Source of the DNA: Cheiracanthium punctorium | Lineage: Eukaryota; Arthropoda; Arachnida; Araneae; Cheiracanthiidae | Reading direction: 5' to 3' | NCBI GenBank assembly: GCA_038373885.1 | Contig: JAWZYV010013163.1 | Location: 372,001-436,000 of the forward strand | Length of the DNA: 64,000 nt | Shown here: piece by piece, positions 1 to 10,134 of the stretch | How positions within the stretch are numbered: position 1 is the stretch's first letter | Layout: each line of letters opens with the position of its first letter | Notes under the pieces: generated by a model | What the model was told of the DNA's origin: nothing | Database searches by the model: none | Seen by the model: only the letters and a program-made list of their open reading frames with translations | Made by a program: the position numbers and the translations under genes

Positions 1-130
1 ACAATCCCCAGTAAAAAAAATGCCATATCTGTAAGCCACTCTTAATTTGACGAACTTTTCTAACTGGAAGTAGGTTTAAAAAATACGGTTTAAAAAATGA
101 AAGCCTTAACATCTATTCTGAATCACCCGG

Positions 131-235
131 TATATATGTATCTGAGCGTGATGGCGACGCGAGTTTTTAACATCTCTCCCCATGTTTATGCCCATCCTAA
201 AAGAGCTACATATAGCTCTTTTGTATATATATAAA
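131..235. repeat. Dispersed repeat family A, copy 1
   Basis: A segment containing 'tatctgagcgtgatgg' followed by 'gcgacgcgag' and a short palindromic 'agagctacatatagctct' recurs at about 962 and 1098. The three copies share the order: TATCTGAGCGTGA-like, CACGCGAG-like, TTCTTCCCCCATCCCCA-like, then (copies 1 and 2) the AGAGCTA palindrome. There is no coding capacity. It may be a fragment of a larger mobile element that I cannot name. Confidence 0.5.
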
Positions 236-414
236 AAGCAGTTCGAGCCTCGTCAGGGGAAGACCCCCCCCCCGTGAACCCCCCTAATTTTTTAGTTTCA
301 TTCTTGCCATTTTAAAAAGTATATAAATTGACTATGTCATTTTATCTCTCATCTTTTGTGTATTTCGCCTGGTAACCCTATGTTGAAATTTTTATGATTG
401 TAACCTATTTATAG

Positions 415-590
415 AAAAATACATGTGTTGCATATTCTACAGCTTACGAAATACTGCAACAATAGATTAAAGCTGTTGTGAACTAATAGTATTTAAATAT
501 ATGTAAAAAATACATGTAATGCATAGTCTACAGCTTACGAAATATTGCAACAATAGATTAAAGCTGTTGTGAAGTAATAGTATTTAAATA
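415..590. repeat. Tandem duplication, ~91-bp unit x2
   Basis: Two adjacent units begin near 421 and 512. Both contain 'ctacagcttacgaaata', 'gcaacaatagattaaagc' and 'agtatttaaata', with only a handful of substitutions. Nothing is encoded. Confidence 0.8.
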
Positions 591-830
591 AACGGATGAA
601 ATTTTTAAACAATCATGTTATCAAATAAATGCAATCTTACGGAGCTTATAGAAATCGGTGGTTTACGTAACGCAGACTAACATTTTATTTTATCTACACC
701 TTATTGCCACATTCTCATATAACATTTACAAAACGGATGAAATTTTGAAACAATCATTTTATCAAATAAATGCAACCTTACGGAGCTTATAGAAATCGGT
801 GGTTTACGTAACACAAATTAACATTTTCAG
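591..830. repeat. Tandem duplication, ~141-bp unit x2
   Basis: It directly abuts the previous duplication. Units begin at 591 and 732 with 'aacggatgaaattt' and share 'cttacggagcttatagaaat' and 'ggtggtttacgtaac'. The second unit is shorter at its 3' side. Two independent back-to-back duplications suggest a small locus prone to slippage or unequal exchange. Confidence 0.8.
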
Positions 831-941
831 CGGACATTTATTCTTACTTTTATGTCACATTTTCGTAACGTATTTTCCTGTCTAATTTTTATGTAACATT
901 TTCAATAAAGGGGTGAGAGATAAAATGAGATAGTCATTAAT

Positions 942-958
942 ACACACACACACACACA
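942..958. repeat. (CA)n microsatellite
   Basis: Uninterrupted CA dinucleotides lie just upstream of dispersed repeat A copy 2. Confidence 0.95.
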
Positions 959-961
959 TCT

Positions 962-1055
962 GCGTATATGTATCTGAGCATGACTTTCAAGCGAGTTCAG
1001 TGCTTTTTCCCGCATCCCCACAGAGCTATACATAGCCTCCTTTGTATAGATATAC
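962..1055. repeat. Dispersed repeat family A, copy 2
   Basis: It has the same block order as at 131 (TATCTGAGCATGACTTTC, GCGAGTTCAG, CCCGCATCCCCA, AGAGCTATACATAGC). It sits between two CA microsatellites. Confidence 0.55.
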
Positions 1056-1058
1056 TCG

Positions 1059-1061
<3 letters not shown>

Positions 1062-1094
<33 letters not shown>
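1062..1094. repeat. (CA)n microsatellite
   Basis: About 16 uninterrupted CA units. Apparent short peptides across it are repeats of Thr-His or Cys-Val and are not genes. Confidence 0.95.
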
Positions 1095-1097
<3 letters not shown>

Positions 1098-1166
1098 GTA
1101 CATATGTATCAGAGCGTGACGGTCACGCGAGTTCAGTTCTTCTTCCCCCATCCCCAAAAGTGTCCA
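1098..1166. repeat. Dispersed repeat family A, copy 3 (short)
   Basis: It holds 'tatcagagcgtgacgg', 'cacgcgagttcag' and 'cccccatcccca' and lacks the AGAGCTA palindrome. Copies 2 and 3 are separated only by the CA microsatellite, so the pair may have arisen by local duplication. Confidence 0.5.
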
Positions 1167-1169
1167 GCG

Positions 1170-1953
1170 TGACTCAAGAAGTTTTAACTTCAAAAACAAA
1201 CATGTAGCATAACCTTAAAAAATATACGAAAATACACAATCAGGGTATTCAAAAATGACCCAACAGTGTTACTTTTACAATGAGGTTTAGTGCTCGGTTA
1301 ATTTTTGGTCGCTTTTAGTGAAATTTTGTTTTAAGCATTTTTTATTGACTTTAAGTGATCGGATTTTAGTGGTTTGGAGAGTATTGTACTTGCGGTGAAA
1401 ACAAGTCTTTACCCAACTAGGCTTGTCAATCGGTCTTCAAAATATTAGAAGAAAATAATTGGTGCCGTTTGTCTTTCAGATCTAAATGATACTAATTTCT
1501 ATTCAATTTTGGTGACTTGTGTCTTATATTCACTTGTGACTTTTATGTCTTGTCTTTGCATGTCTGTAACATCTCTCTTTTCGCCATGGTTTGCAAGCAT
1601 CATGTATAAATTACTTTGATTTTTATACTCTGAAAACGAATGTTTATTGTCTAACGTCTATTATGCGTTTAGAAATGCGTTTGTGAATTCAAAGTTGTCA
1701 AAGGATCGCATGCATTTAGAATCTAACATAGCATAAACTTATCTTGATATTTTTGTTGCATCCTGCTGCGTTGCACTGTCTGGTTTATTTTGTCCTGAGC
1801 GCGAGTCCTATCCGTCTTTTGAATTTTCCATAACATCTTAATTAATGTCATATTAATTTATAAGTTCTAAATTTACACGTATACACCTTTATAGGGAATC
1901 GTTGATAAATGTATTTAAATCTCTTTAAACGCTCCTCATAAAACACTCTTTAC
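1170..1953. other. AT-rich DNA without recognisable features
   Basis: I see no open frame of note, no element ends and no clear tandem repeat here. Confidence 0.5.
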
Positions 1954-2183
1954 CATTGCTCCCAAATGGTCCGCGGACCAGTGCCGGTCTAAGCAAAACA
2001 AATTCATTTTAAAATAATCAGCAGCAAATGAATTAACTAAAAATCATATTTCAATTACGCTTGATTTAGTAAATAAAATACATCTTTATAATGATATTTA
2101 TTATCTTTGGCTTTCGCTGGTCCGCGAAATATTACTCCTCTTTTTGCCGGTACGCAGATGTAAAAAAATGTTTGGAAACACTG
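1954..2183. mobile_element. Old hAT-type MITE, ~230 bp
   Basis: The right end read on the minus strand begins CAGTGTTTCCAAAC and the left end begins CATTGCTCCCAAAT, an imperfect inverted repeat of the CAGTG type used by hAT elements. A GGTCCGCGGACC palindrome near the left end and a related CTGGTCCGCG on the other side extend the inverted structure. The flanking octamers CTCTTTAC and TTCTAAAT agree at only 4-5 positions, but both fit the hAT target pattern nTnnnnAn. It has no coding capacity. The decay of the target duplication suggests an old insertion. Confidence 0.45.
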
Positions 2184-2567
2184 TTCTAAATGTCAATCAA
2201 GTAATCAGGGAAATATATACGTAAAATAAATGCTTTGAACTGTAAGGAAATTTATTTTCAAGCTACAAGTTTTAATTTCTGAAAAATCCTAAGGCTATAG
2301 GGCAATTTGAAAAAATAAGTGTACTTTCTGGTCAAACTGAATGGTCTGAATGTTAGTTAAAGTATGTGTTCAAAACAGTGGCCTTTACATTGATTCATTT
2401 ATAAACCATAGCTGATTTCGAAATTTGCAGCATAGCGTCGAATTTTATTTCTGTGCGCACTTTCAATCTCGTATCAAAGTTTGTGTAAGTGACATGGTTT
2501 ATGTAGGTACATCTCATCTTTTACCGTGCTAAGAAAATATTGAGCAGCGTAAGGTCTGGATAGCATA
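2184..2567. other. AT-rich DNA without recognisable features
   Basis: No supported gene or element was seen. Confidence 0.5.
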
Positions 2568-2757
2568 AAAGAAATTAGATTGTCTAAAAAAAAGTCTAAA
2601 TGTAGCCTTACTTTTTACCAGAAATTTAACCTAAAGGGTAGGAAAACAAATTTTTTACGACAGTTCAAAGTGTGCATATATTTTTTCTCTGAAAGAACGT
2701 GTACACAGAGACGTAACTAGAAAAAAAATTCGAAGAGATCTCAAAAGGGTGAAAAGG
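2568..2757. repeat. Direct repeat B, copy 1 (~190 bp)
   Basis: It matches 3427-3618 in the same orientation: 'gtctaaatgtagccttactt', 'ttcaaagtgtgcatatac/t', 'ctctgaaagaacgtgta' and 'tctcaaaagggtg' occur in the same order and spacing, with scattered substitutions. The ~670-bp spacer between the copies has no gene. It could be two copies of one element or an old segmental duplication. Confidence 0.75.
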
Positions 2758-3426
2758 TAGAATTTCTCTCATAAAAGCTTGATTATTTTTATCGAATTAC
2801 AAAAGTCCAAATTTTGGGAGAAGCCAGACAATTTTTACATTTCTTTTCTAAAGGAACAACTCATTTATTATATAGAGACAGTATATTTGGACCAGTTTCC
2901 ATTTGGAAAACGGGCAATTTTTTGATATCCACTGGAAAATGTGCAAGACATTTTTTTTCTTTCGATAAAGCACAAGGCAAATGGGCAGTAAAGTGAAAAG
3001 GACCGGGAGCATCAGTACTATGAAGAAAATGGCAGGAGGCATCGGCACAACACAAATTTAAAGACGGGCAAGGGGGGAGGGCAACACACTTTGAAAAACA
3101 AAAAAAAATGTAAGCAATGGTTCAGGCACATCTTGGCCCAACCCCTGGTCACGCCCCTGCCGGTATATATCGGCGTCTTACTTTTCATGTTCACTTGCTT
3201 TTGAAAAATCGTAGAAGTACCCATTTGCAGTGTTTTCAAGAACCTTTAACAAACAAATGAGAAATGAGTCATGAATTAAAGTATTTCCTCTCAACTTTTT
3301 CAAAAAACAATTTTTTCATAAAACAGTGTACGCAAAATTATAAGCAGTGTCATTTGACTTTTCTTTTTCTCACTTTTTTTTTTCTTTCTTTTCCCCCTGT
3401 TCCTTAAAACATCGATTCATTTGTTC

Positions 3427-3618
3427 AAAGAAATTAGATGTCTAAACAAAACGTCTAAATGTAGCCTTACTTTTTACCAGAAATTTAAACTAAGGGTAGG
3501 AAAAAAAATTTATTACGACAGTTCAAAGTGTGCATATACTTTTTTCTCTGAAAGAACGTGTATACAGAGACATAGCTAGAAAAAAATTTCGAGGAGGTCT
3601 CAAAAGGGTGTAAATAGG
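3427..3618. repeat. Direct repeat B, copy 2 (~190 bp)
   Basis: Partner of 2568-2757. The match fades on both sides at about the same points, so this is a discrete repeated module rather than a long duplication. Confidence 0.75.
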
Positions 3619-4265
3619 GAGTTTTTTTTTGTTGTTAAGCATTAAATATTGATTAAAAAAAACAGCAGTTGAAAAACTATTCTGCACTCTTATCGAACAG
3701 TTTAAATGGTACTTTTTTTAATGCAGTAAATTATTACTCCCCTGAATTTACAAATAATGTACAAATCTTCAATCGAGGCTCCAATGGTTTAGTAATAGTA
3801 TAATGGTTTGGCAGCTGGTGATTGCGGAGACGTTTATCAGAATAATTTTATATCGGTCGTTTAATTACCTGATAGCGTACATTTGAGGCTTTAACTATAA
3901 TCGTTAATGAACACGATTTGTAGAAAATAAAAGTGTAAAATATCGTAACTTAGCACTCTCAAGTCAATGTTTTAAAACTAAAATGGGTCTTAAACGATAT
4001 ATCTATGCGATATTATTCATGAGTGTTTAGAGTGCACAGCATGTACAGAGGAACCCCAATCTGTCGTTCCCACATGCATCGTTTATTTCTATGGTCCCAA
4101 CACAAATAGTATTTAGATAACTTTAACAAAACGTATGTATCATTCGTTTAAAAGAAATCGGTTTCCCGCGTTTATCGTTGTAAAATATTTCTCCTGACCG
4201 AAATGCAATTGAAGGTCAAATGTATCCATACAGCGTACAAACTTAATTACTTTGTAGTGTGATTT
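3619..4265. other. AT-rich DNA without recognisable features
   Basis: No supported feature was seen. Confidence 0.5.
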
Positions 4266-4446
4266 CTGTGGTTGATGATAATGCAGATGAAGAGTTGTCA
4301 CTTGCAGGAGAGGATGTGTATGGTGGGTAATTTAGTGACTATACTTCTAATAATATAGACGTAGCAACGAGCGGTATCCTAAGAAAGGAAGGAATGTGTG
4401 ATGATGCAAAAAATGAATATAATGGCGAAGAAGCTCAGAATACAGG
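4266..4446 (+). pseudogene. Possible acidic coding remnant with one in-frame stop
   Basis: One plus-strand frame reads an acidic peptide (for example DDNADEELSLAGEDVYGG, then a TAA at about 4327, then a further ~38 codons rich in D, E and N) up to a plausible splice-donor-like CAG|GTACCT near 4446. The base composition is less AT-rich and looks more codon-like than the surroundings. I do not recognise the peptide. It could be a decayed exon, a transposon remnant or chance. It lies immediately left of the foldback element at 4462. Confidence 0.2.
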
Positions 4447-4461
4447 TACCTGTAATATTCA

Positions 4462-5429
4462 CCCAGACAGCACATAACCTCAAATCAAGCTTGACATTTC
4501 TTTGAATTTGACGTATTAATACAAGCTTGAGAGTTCAACTCATTTTAAGCTTGCAGCAAGCTTGGAGATTACAAAAAAAAATTATTCAGAAAATATTTTC
4601 CTGCCGAATTTAAGTCAAGCTTGAATACAACTTGATTACTGCTTGATTTGGAAAGCCACATCCACATAACAAATAATTTTTTAACAATCATAAATGCACT
4701 TGACTATAGAATTAAAAAAAAAAGATTCTTTATTTCAAAATATTGAAATTCTTTAAAATAAAATACAGACATACTACGAAATTGATTTCAAAATCAGTCG
4801 TTTGTCTTGATTTTGGCCAATATTGCCCAACATGAGTGTTGCGATATTGAAAGTTTTAAAATGTGTTAAATTTATATTATCCTTATTTCCCTATTAGTAG
4901 AGTCTATAAATCTGATATAAAATTGTTTTAATTTTGATTCATCGGATGGAAAAATAAAAGAGAAAGATTGGCATCGGCCACTGATCAATCTCGCCAGAAA
5001 ACGGCGAGACAACCATAACAGTCACTTCAAACTTTAGTCATATCATCTCGAGTCAGATTGGCTGAGTGGTTAGGCCGCCAAACTGCATCGATGCTTCGCA
5101 AACCTTAGGTCCCGAGATCGATCACGGAAACAGATTAAAATAACTTGAAATTTCAGTGTAGTGGGGAAAATACGTAGAAAAATAAAACATATGGAGCGAG
5201 TTCGCCGACGGCGCCCCGTATATTTAGGATTATTTTTTTTTTTTTTTTAAAGTTTGAATTTAGCTTTCTATGTCAAGCTTAATGCAAGTTGGGCAAGTAT
5301 AAACTTGAACACTTGATTCAAGCTTGCATTAAGCTTAGACGCTTGAAATTTTCAAGCTTAATTCAAGATTATTGACTTGATAAATCAAGCTTACTGCAAG
5401 TTTGATGCAAATTTGCTGTGCTGTCTGGG
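4462..5429. mobile_element. Foldback non-autonomous element with tRNA-like insert
   Basis: The ends are CCCAGACAGCAC and GTGCTGTCTGGG, a perfect 12-bp inverted repeat. Both arms are dense in CAAGCTT/AAGCTTG words (about ten AAGCTT hexamers in 968 bp), spaced irregularly in AT-rich DNA. The middle has a tRNA-like A box (TGGCTGAGTGGTTA) and a conserved segment ending GGCGCCCCGTATATTTAG. A second partial copy lies inverted at 10916-11276. No clear target duplication is visible (left flank TTCA, right CATG), so the superfamily is open. It encodes no protein. Confidence 0.65.
5055..5130 (+). repeat. tRNA-like (SINE-type) head inside the foldback element
   Basis: GATTGGCTGAGTGGTTAGGC matches a pol III A box, and 'cgagatcgatcacgg' sits where a B box would be expected but is degenerate. 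The same segment is present in the partial copy at 10916-11276, so it belongs to the element rather than being a later insertion. It is not a functional tRNA gene: I see no acceptor stem and no proper B box. Confidence 0.45.
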
Positions 5430-6508
5430 CATGCTGATTAAGACTGAGACTACACTGCTGTCAAACTGACAGCAATAATTAACGGTATTTTAAATTGTAT
5501 TAACTTTCATATACAAACATGAAAACTCAAAACAAGTACAGTAAATCTTGAAAAATATCTGTTTAATTAAAAAAAATTAAGAAAAAACCCAATTTAAAAT
5601 TACAAATTTTTAAAAAAATAAATATCACTTAAGTTTCTACTGCTTCAATTTGTTTACTTTACAGTTTGGTCACAAATTAGTAATTTTGATATACAGTAAA
5701 CAGTGTACGCATTCAAAAACATCGTTTTCTCGTATTTTGACTTTAACCCGCATTTGTCGTTTTCCTGCATGCAACGTTTTTTTTTTATTCTACGCACCTT
5801 TGGAAAAACGATAGATCGATGATGAAATTTAATAACTTACGCTTAAAAAAACCGGAATTGAGACAAAGGTACTTTCTAAAATTTACTTATTATTGAGGGT
5901 CAACATGAGTTAACAAATTGTTTTTATCGAAATTTAAATTCTTGCTGACTAGGTATAATTAGTTTCGTTTAACTAAACTTGCACATTTTTCACAATGTGC
6001 ATGACACAGTTAATTTTATGTTTAGTAAAGCATGAAAAACGCTGACTCAGTACCATAGGTAAGTGTGATGTGTGTGTGTGTCAGCTAATAACAAGATTTA
6101 ATAAACAACCATTGTTCCACCTATTAACTAATGAATACATGTATACTCTCCATTGTTGAGACCAGGAAGTACATTTTGCCTCGATAGAAAAAAGAGATAT
6201 TATTTATTAGTTCATTGTACTAACTGTATCTACATTTTATGAATGCGTAATTGGATCAATATTTACTAGCGTATTAATAACAAAAGCAAAACTTTGAATG
6301 TCATTGAATACAGTGAACATGATTCGTATTATGTTTACTTTCGGTATTAAATTTAGAAAGAAATCTCTATTTGACCATCTTTCAATTTACTTTGTAAGGT
6401 TACTGCAGGACATCGGTATGTACGTAGGCATGTAAGATCCCTTTTGACCAACCGCGGATCCGTTTCGTCGTGACGTCTGTCCGTAAGAACTGTTGCTGAT
6501 GATATATA
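5430..6508. other. AT-rich DNA without recognisable features
   Basis: It contains long A and T runs and a short TG run near 6070. I see no gene or element ends. Confidence 0.5.
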
Positions 6509-6679
6509 CAGGCTATGGTGCTGACATTTTGGCCACACCCGTTTGCACCCGAAGAGTAGTGTGACAAGGAGATGTGATTATCTTAGTCCGAGATAACCAA
6601 AGTAAGATGGTCACACCACCTAGGTCATATGACTCTGAGATTTAAAAGGGTGTGAGCAAATTGTCAGCACCGTAGCCTG
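6509..6679. mobile_element. TA-flanked MITE, 171 bp (Tc1/mariner type)
   Basis: Terminal inverted repeats of about 36 bp: the left end begins CAGGCTATGGTGCTGACA and the right end (minus strand) begins CAGGCTACGGTGCTGACA. Each continues to a matching TCACACCC-like block. The element is bounded by TA at 6507-6508 and 6680-6681. It has no coding capacity. Size, long inverted repeats and TA target fit a mariner-derived MITE. Confidence 0.8.
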
Positions 6680-6734
6680 TATATCTTGTCAGGCACGTTA
6701 AAAGCATTTATTTGTGTGTATAGCTCATAAACGA

Positions 6735-7097
6735 TTAGTCATAGAAAATTGAAATTTTGCACTGAGAACTGCTGTAACTTTGTGATGTACACCTCGCTTT
6801 TTTGAGTGAGTATTGATAAGAACTCTTTTTGACGCAGCTGGCTGTGCGCGTCACAGACAGCACTGTCTCCAAAAAAGTTCCGTAGCTTTGTAGCAAGAGA
6901 TAGGCGATTCGATCGATCGCTTCGTCCTTGGTAGTCAAATCGAGAAATAGCAACAGCTGCACTTTTTCAGCTTCGGACAGTATATTCTGCTGTTGTTCTA
7001 TATCGATGTGAAAACGCTTACGCTTTAAAGGGTTAAAAATCCCTATGCTACTTGTAAACACTGTTTTGCTGTATTCTTTCCATACTTTTGCACCCAT
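6735..7097 (-). CDS. Unidentified 120-codon open frame, possible host exon
   Basis: I do not recognise this protein. It opens at an ATG and runs 120 codons in a region less AT-biased than its surroundings. Residues ~15-65 look like a real helical segment (basic PLKRKR stretch, then FHIDIEQQQNILSEAEKVQL and KDEAIDRIAYLLLQSYG). The last ~40 residues look low-complexity (Ser, Gln, Tyr) and may be intronic read-through beyond a donor site. I see no transposase, RT or zinc-finger motif. It could be one exon of a split host gene, or part of an element next to the MITE at 6509-6679. Codon-like composition is my main argument, and it is not strong. Confidence 0.3.
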   Translation of the reverse strand: MGAKVWKEYSKTVFTSSIGIFNPLKRKRFHIDIEQQQNILSEAEKVQLLLFLDLTTKDEAIDRIAYLLLQSYGTFLETVLSVTRTASCVKKSSYQYSLKKARCTSQSYSSSQCKISIFYD

Positions 7098-8110
7098 AGT
7101 CTGTTCTTTGAATTACTTTGAGCAGCATAAGGAAGTCTAATGTCGTCAGAAGTAAAAATAACAGTAATACCAGCCAAAAGCCATTACTGAAAACCCGTAA
7201 ATGATCGAAAGGTCTGAAAATATTCTGAAAGTTTATTGATTAAGCCATAAGCTTCGTTTTGAGAACAGACTTCAATCAAAAATCTATTAACGAAGTTTAG
7301 AATGAACTATTTTTAGTCAAACTGAATTTAAATCGACATCAAATAAGTGCTATTTAAATGGATTAATTTATATAAAATGTATGATTTGTGCCTTTTTCCT
7401 TTTTATAAGAGGAATTCAATTTTTACGTTTACTAAAGTAGCTTGGAGATTTTTCTAAAAATTACAGGAAATTTTATAATTGCTTTTTTAATCGCAACAGC
7501 AATTGACTTTCCACAAATGTTAAAGTAAAATTTATTATTAATGCCCTGAAATTTATGTAAATTCACACTATGATGCTACGTCACCATTTAGTTTATATGA
7601 CGTAGTACCTATATTTTCGCTTGATTTTTTCATGAAATATAGCCACCCCCCTCTTCTGTTTTCCCGTTTAACTTTTTGAGAACGATATTTAAACTGTCGT
7701 GAAGCTGATTTTTAGTTACTCGTGATTGTTGTATTTTACAGTAAGAATTTTATGGTTATTATTATTATTATTATTATTATTATTTTTTTTTTTTTTGAGA
7801 TCACGCGGAATGTGTGGAAAAACCACATTTGGTCTCCTACCTCAATGCGTTGTTCTAATACGTTTAATACTGCATATTCTAGTGCTATTTAAAAAAAGAG
7901 AAAAAAATTCATGTTCATGCTAAATTTCGTATTATTAGCGTAGACGAAATATTAAGGTACGAAGAAAACGGCCTAATTTTCATATATTTTATTTAAATTA
8001 ATAAATATAATTACTCATTAATTCAATTAATAAACATAATTATATTTAATTAATAAATATTATTACTTATAAATTTAAATTAATAAATGCAACTAATATT
8101 TTTTTTCAAA
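7098..8110. other. AT-rich DNA with simple repeats
   Basis: It holds an (ATT)n tract (7756-7782) followed by a T run, and an 'aattaataaatataatta'-like tandem of about four ~30-bp units (about 7992-8094). No gene was seen. Confidence 0.6.
7756..7782. repeat. (ATT)n microsatellite
   Basis: About nine ATT units, then poly-T. The Leu-rich peptide across it is an artefact of the repeat. Confidence 0.95.
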
Positions 8111-8250
8111 ATTTTACATTCCTAAGCAGTATTAAGTATTTTGCACATTATTTATTACAATGTTATGTATCTTATATCATTATGAGAAAAATTTGGCAAA
8201 CGGTAATATACTCTTTATATTTGTATTACTTATCAATATTTTGCACTAGT
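8111..8250. repeat. Outlying unit of the ~190-bp satellite
   Basis: It contains 'cattcctaagcagtatt', 'tattttgcacattat' and 'aaacggtaatat' in the order seen in the array at 9240-10130. Confidence 0.4.
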
Positions 8251-9126
8251 CACCTCCGGCGACCAGTTGGTTCGCCATCTTAATATATTTTGTTCGGAGA
8301 GAAACCTGTTTCTCACCGGCTGCCATGGCACTGAAATCTCTCAGATCTGGAGATTTCATCTGGAGATTCCATCTTAATTTTTATCTGAGATCTGAGATCT
8401 CAGATTAAAATTCAAATGGTTACAAACAGGGGCTGCCCAAGGGTAAATGGCACCCCTGCTAACGTAAAAAAAGAAGCCCCCTCTTATGATCTACTTAGTT
8501 TTTGAATTCGAAATGACGCCTCTTGGAAGACGGCTCCCCGATGCGATGCTTACCGTGTCGGGCCACCCCTGGTTACAAAAATAAGATAGTTTAATGATAA
8601 AGACCTATAAAAAGGTACTAATTATTCTTGTCCTATATTAATTCTCAAGAGCTTCTGGATATATTGGCAGTTAAAAAAACGAAAATAAAAAAAGTAAGAA
8701 AATATGAAACATTTTCAGAATTTAAGTACGCACTAAAGTGCTATATATTAAAAATGTATCATAATTCATGAGTCCTCCCTGTATCATTATTCATCAGTGT
8801 GATTAAACAAAATTAAAATTGATATTTCTAGCATCCTTTTTTTATGTAATACAATAGAAATAGAACGGAAAAAAGCTCAGAAAATGCACAATTCGAACTG
8901 AATGAAAGTTTCAAAAACTTATGCAGGTGTATTCTTTATCCAAGTCAGGCGTAGCACACGATAAAAGGACGTTTAGCCATTATTTTAGAATCATTCAATG
9001 ATATTCTATAAGTTTGCGCCATCTCTCGACGGCTCTGTAAAATAAAAACCCAATGGTATTTTTTTAAAATATGTTTTTTTGTACATTATAGGAACAGCGC
9101 TTTTTTTTAGGCGATAAAAAGTAGCC
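8251..9126. other. AT-rich DNA without recognisable features
   Basis: A purine-rich 'gagatctgagatctcag' run lies near 8385. A segment near 8700-8790 weakly resembles the 'gtgcatcataatccat' repeat found at 21.9 and 32.7 kb. No gene was seen. Confidence 0.4.
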
Positions 9127-9239
9127 TATATGTTAATCCAGGACTTTAATTGTCTTTATTCCAAATCCGTCAAACCGTTTCAGGATGAAAGAGTAATAAA
9201 CATACATACAAACATTGACATTTATATATCAGTAGGATT
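9127..9239. repeat. Dispersed repeat fragment, retroelement-tail-like
   Basis: The segment ends 'aaacatacatacaaacattg' and then 'atttatatatcagtaggatt', a tail style common at the ends of arthropod dispersed repeats. There is no coding capacity and the family is uncertain. Confidence 0.3.
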
Positions 9240-10130
9240 TCACACATTAAAGTTTTGCATTCTGCCACATTATAAACTAATTTCAGAACATATAGAATAG
9301 CATGTAATAAACTGTTTTTTTTTCATTGTTGTAGATGCATCTAATATATTTTATCACACTATAATCTTTGGTATACGATATTATATCCATATTTGCATTC
9401 TTGAGCATTATTCTAGATTTTACACCCTACCGTACTGAATTGTGCTATATAAAGACATATATCAGAATCATAGAAATCTTACAATGTTCTTTTTCAAAAC
9501 ATATATTTTTTAAAGTTTTTATAGTTGCATCCAGCATATCATGCATTACACTATACAAGCTTTGATAAACGGTAATACATTCTTACTCTCATCGCTGCAT
9601 TCCTAAGCTGTATTCTGTGTTTCACCTATTATAGTTTTGTGTTTATTGTGCCACATTAAAAACAATTTTCATATCAAATAAATCATTTTTAAAGAATTAA
9701 TAAAATTGGCATATTCGTAGATGCATCCACTGTATCGTAACAAACTTAATATGTATTTTTATTGTCATATTTGTATTCCTTAGCAGTATTCTGCATTTTA
9801 CACGTTACTGTATAGGATTTTTCCATATTCAAAAGGAATTTCAGAATATAAAAAAATATCATTTTGTTCTTTTTAAAACTTTTTTTGCAGTTTTGAAGAT
9901 GAATATTGTATTCCTTACCACACGGAACACACTTTGGTAAAATGTAATAAATTCGTATTTGTATTCCTAAGCCGCATTCTCCCTTTCCCACATTACAGTA
10001 TTGCATTGTGCTCTATTAAAATCAAATTTCAGAACATATGAAATATTCCTTAAAAAGATACTGACATTTTTGTCGATGCAAGTACTATATCATATCACAC
10101 TAAATAAACTCTGTTAAGCGGTAATTGCAT
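9240..10130. repeat. Degenerate tandem array, ~177-196-bp unit, ~5 units
   Basis: A 'gtagatgcatccaNNata'-like start recurs at 9331, 9521, 9717, 9895 and 10072. Each unit then shows 'tatcacacta', 'ggtaatacat', 'tgcattcctaagcagtattc', 'acattatagt' and 'attttcagaacatat'-like blocks. Spacings are 190, 196, 178 and 177 bp. The units are diverged, which points to an old satellite-like array. No protein is encoded. Confidence 0.7.
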
Positions 10131-10134
10131 ATAT

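Noticed and set aside
902..1207. Short open frames on both strands with Cys-Val or Thr-His repeats
   Set aside because: They are translations of CA/TG microsatellites, with no other coding sign.
9240..10130. CRISPR array
   Set aside because: Repeats are diverged ~180-bp full units, not short identical repeats with unique spacers, and the genome is eukaryotic.
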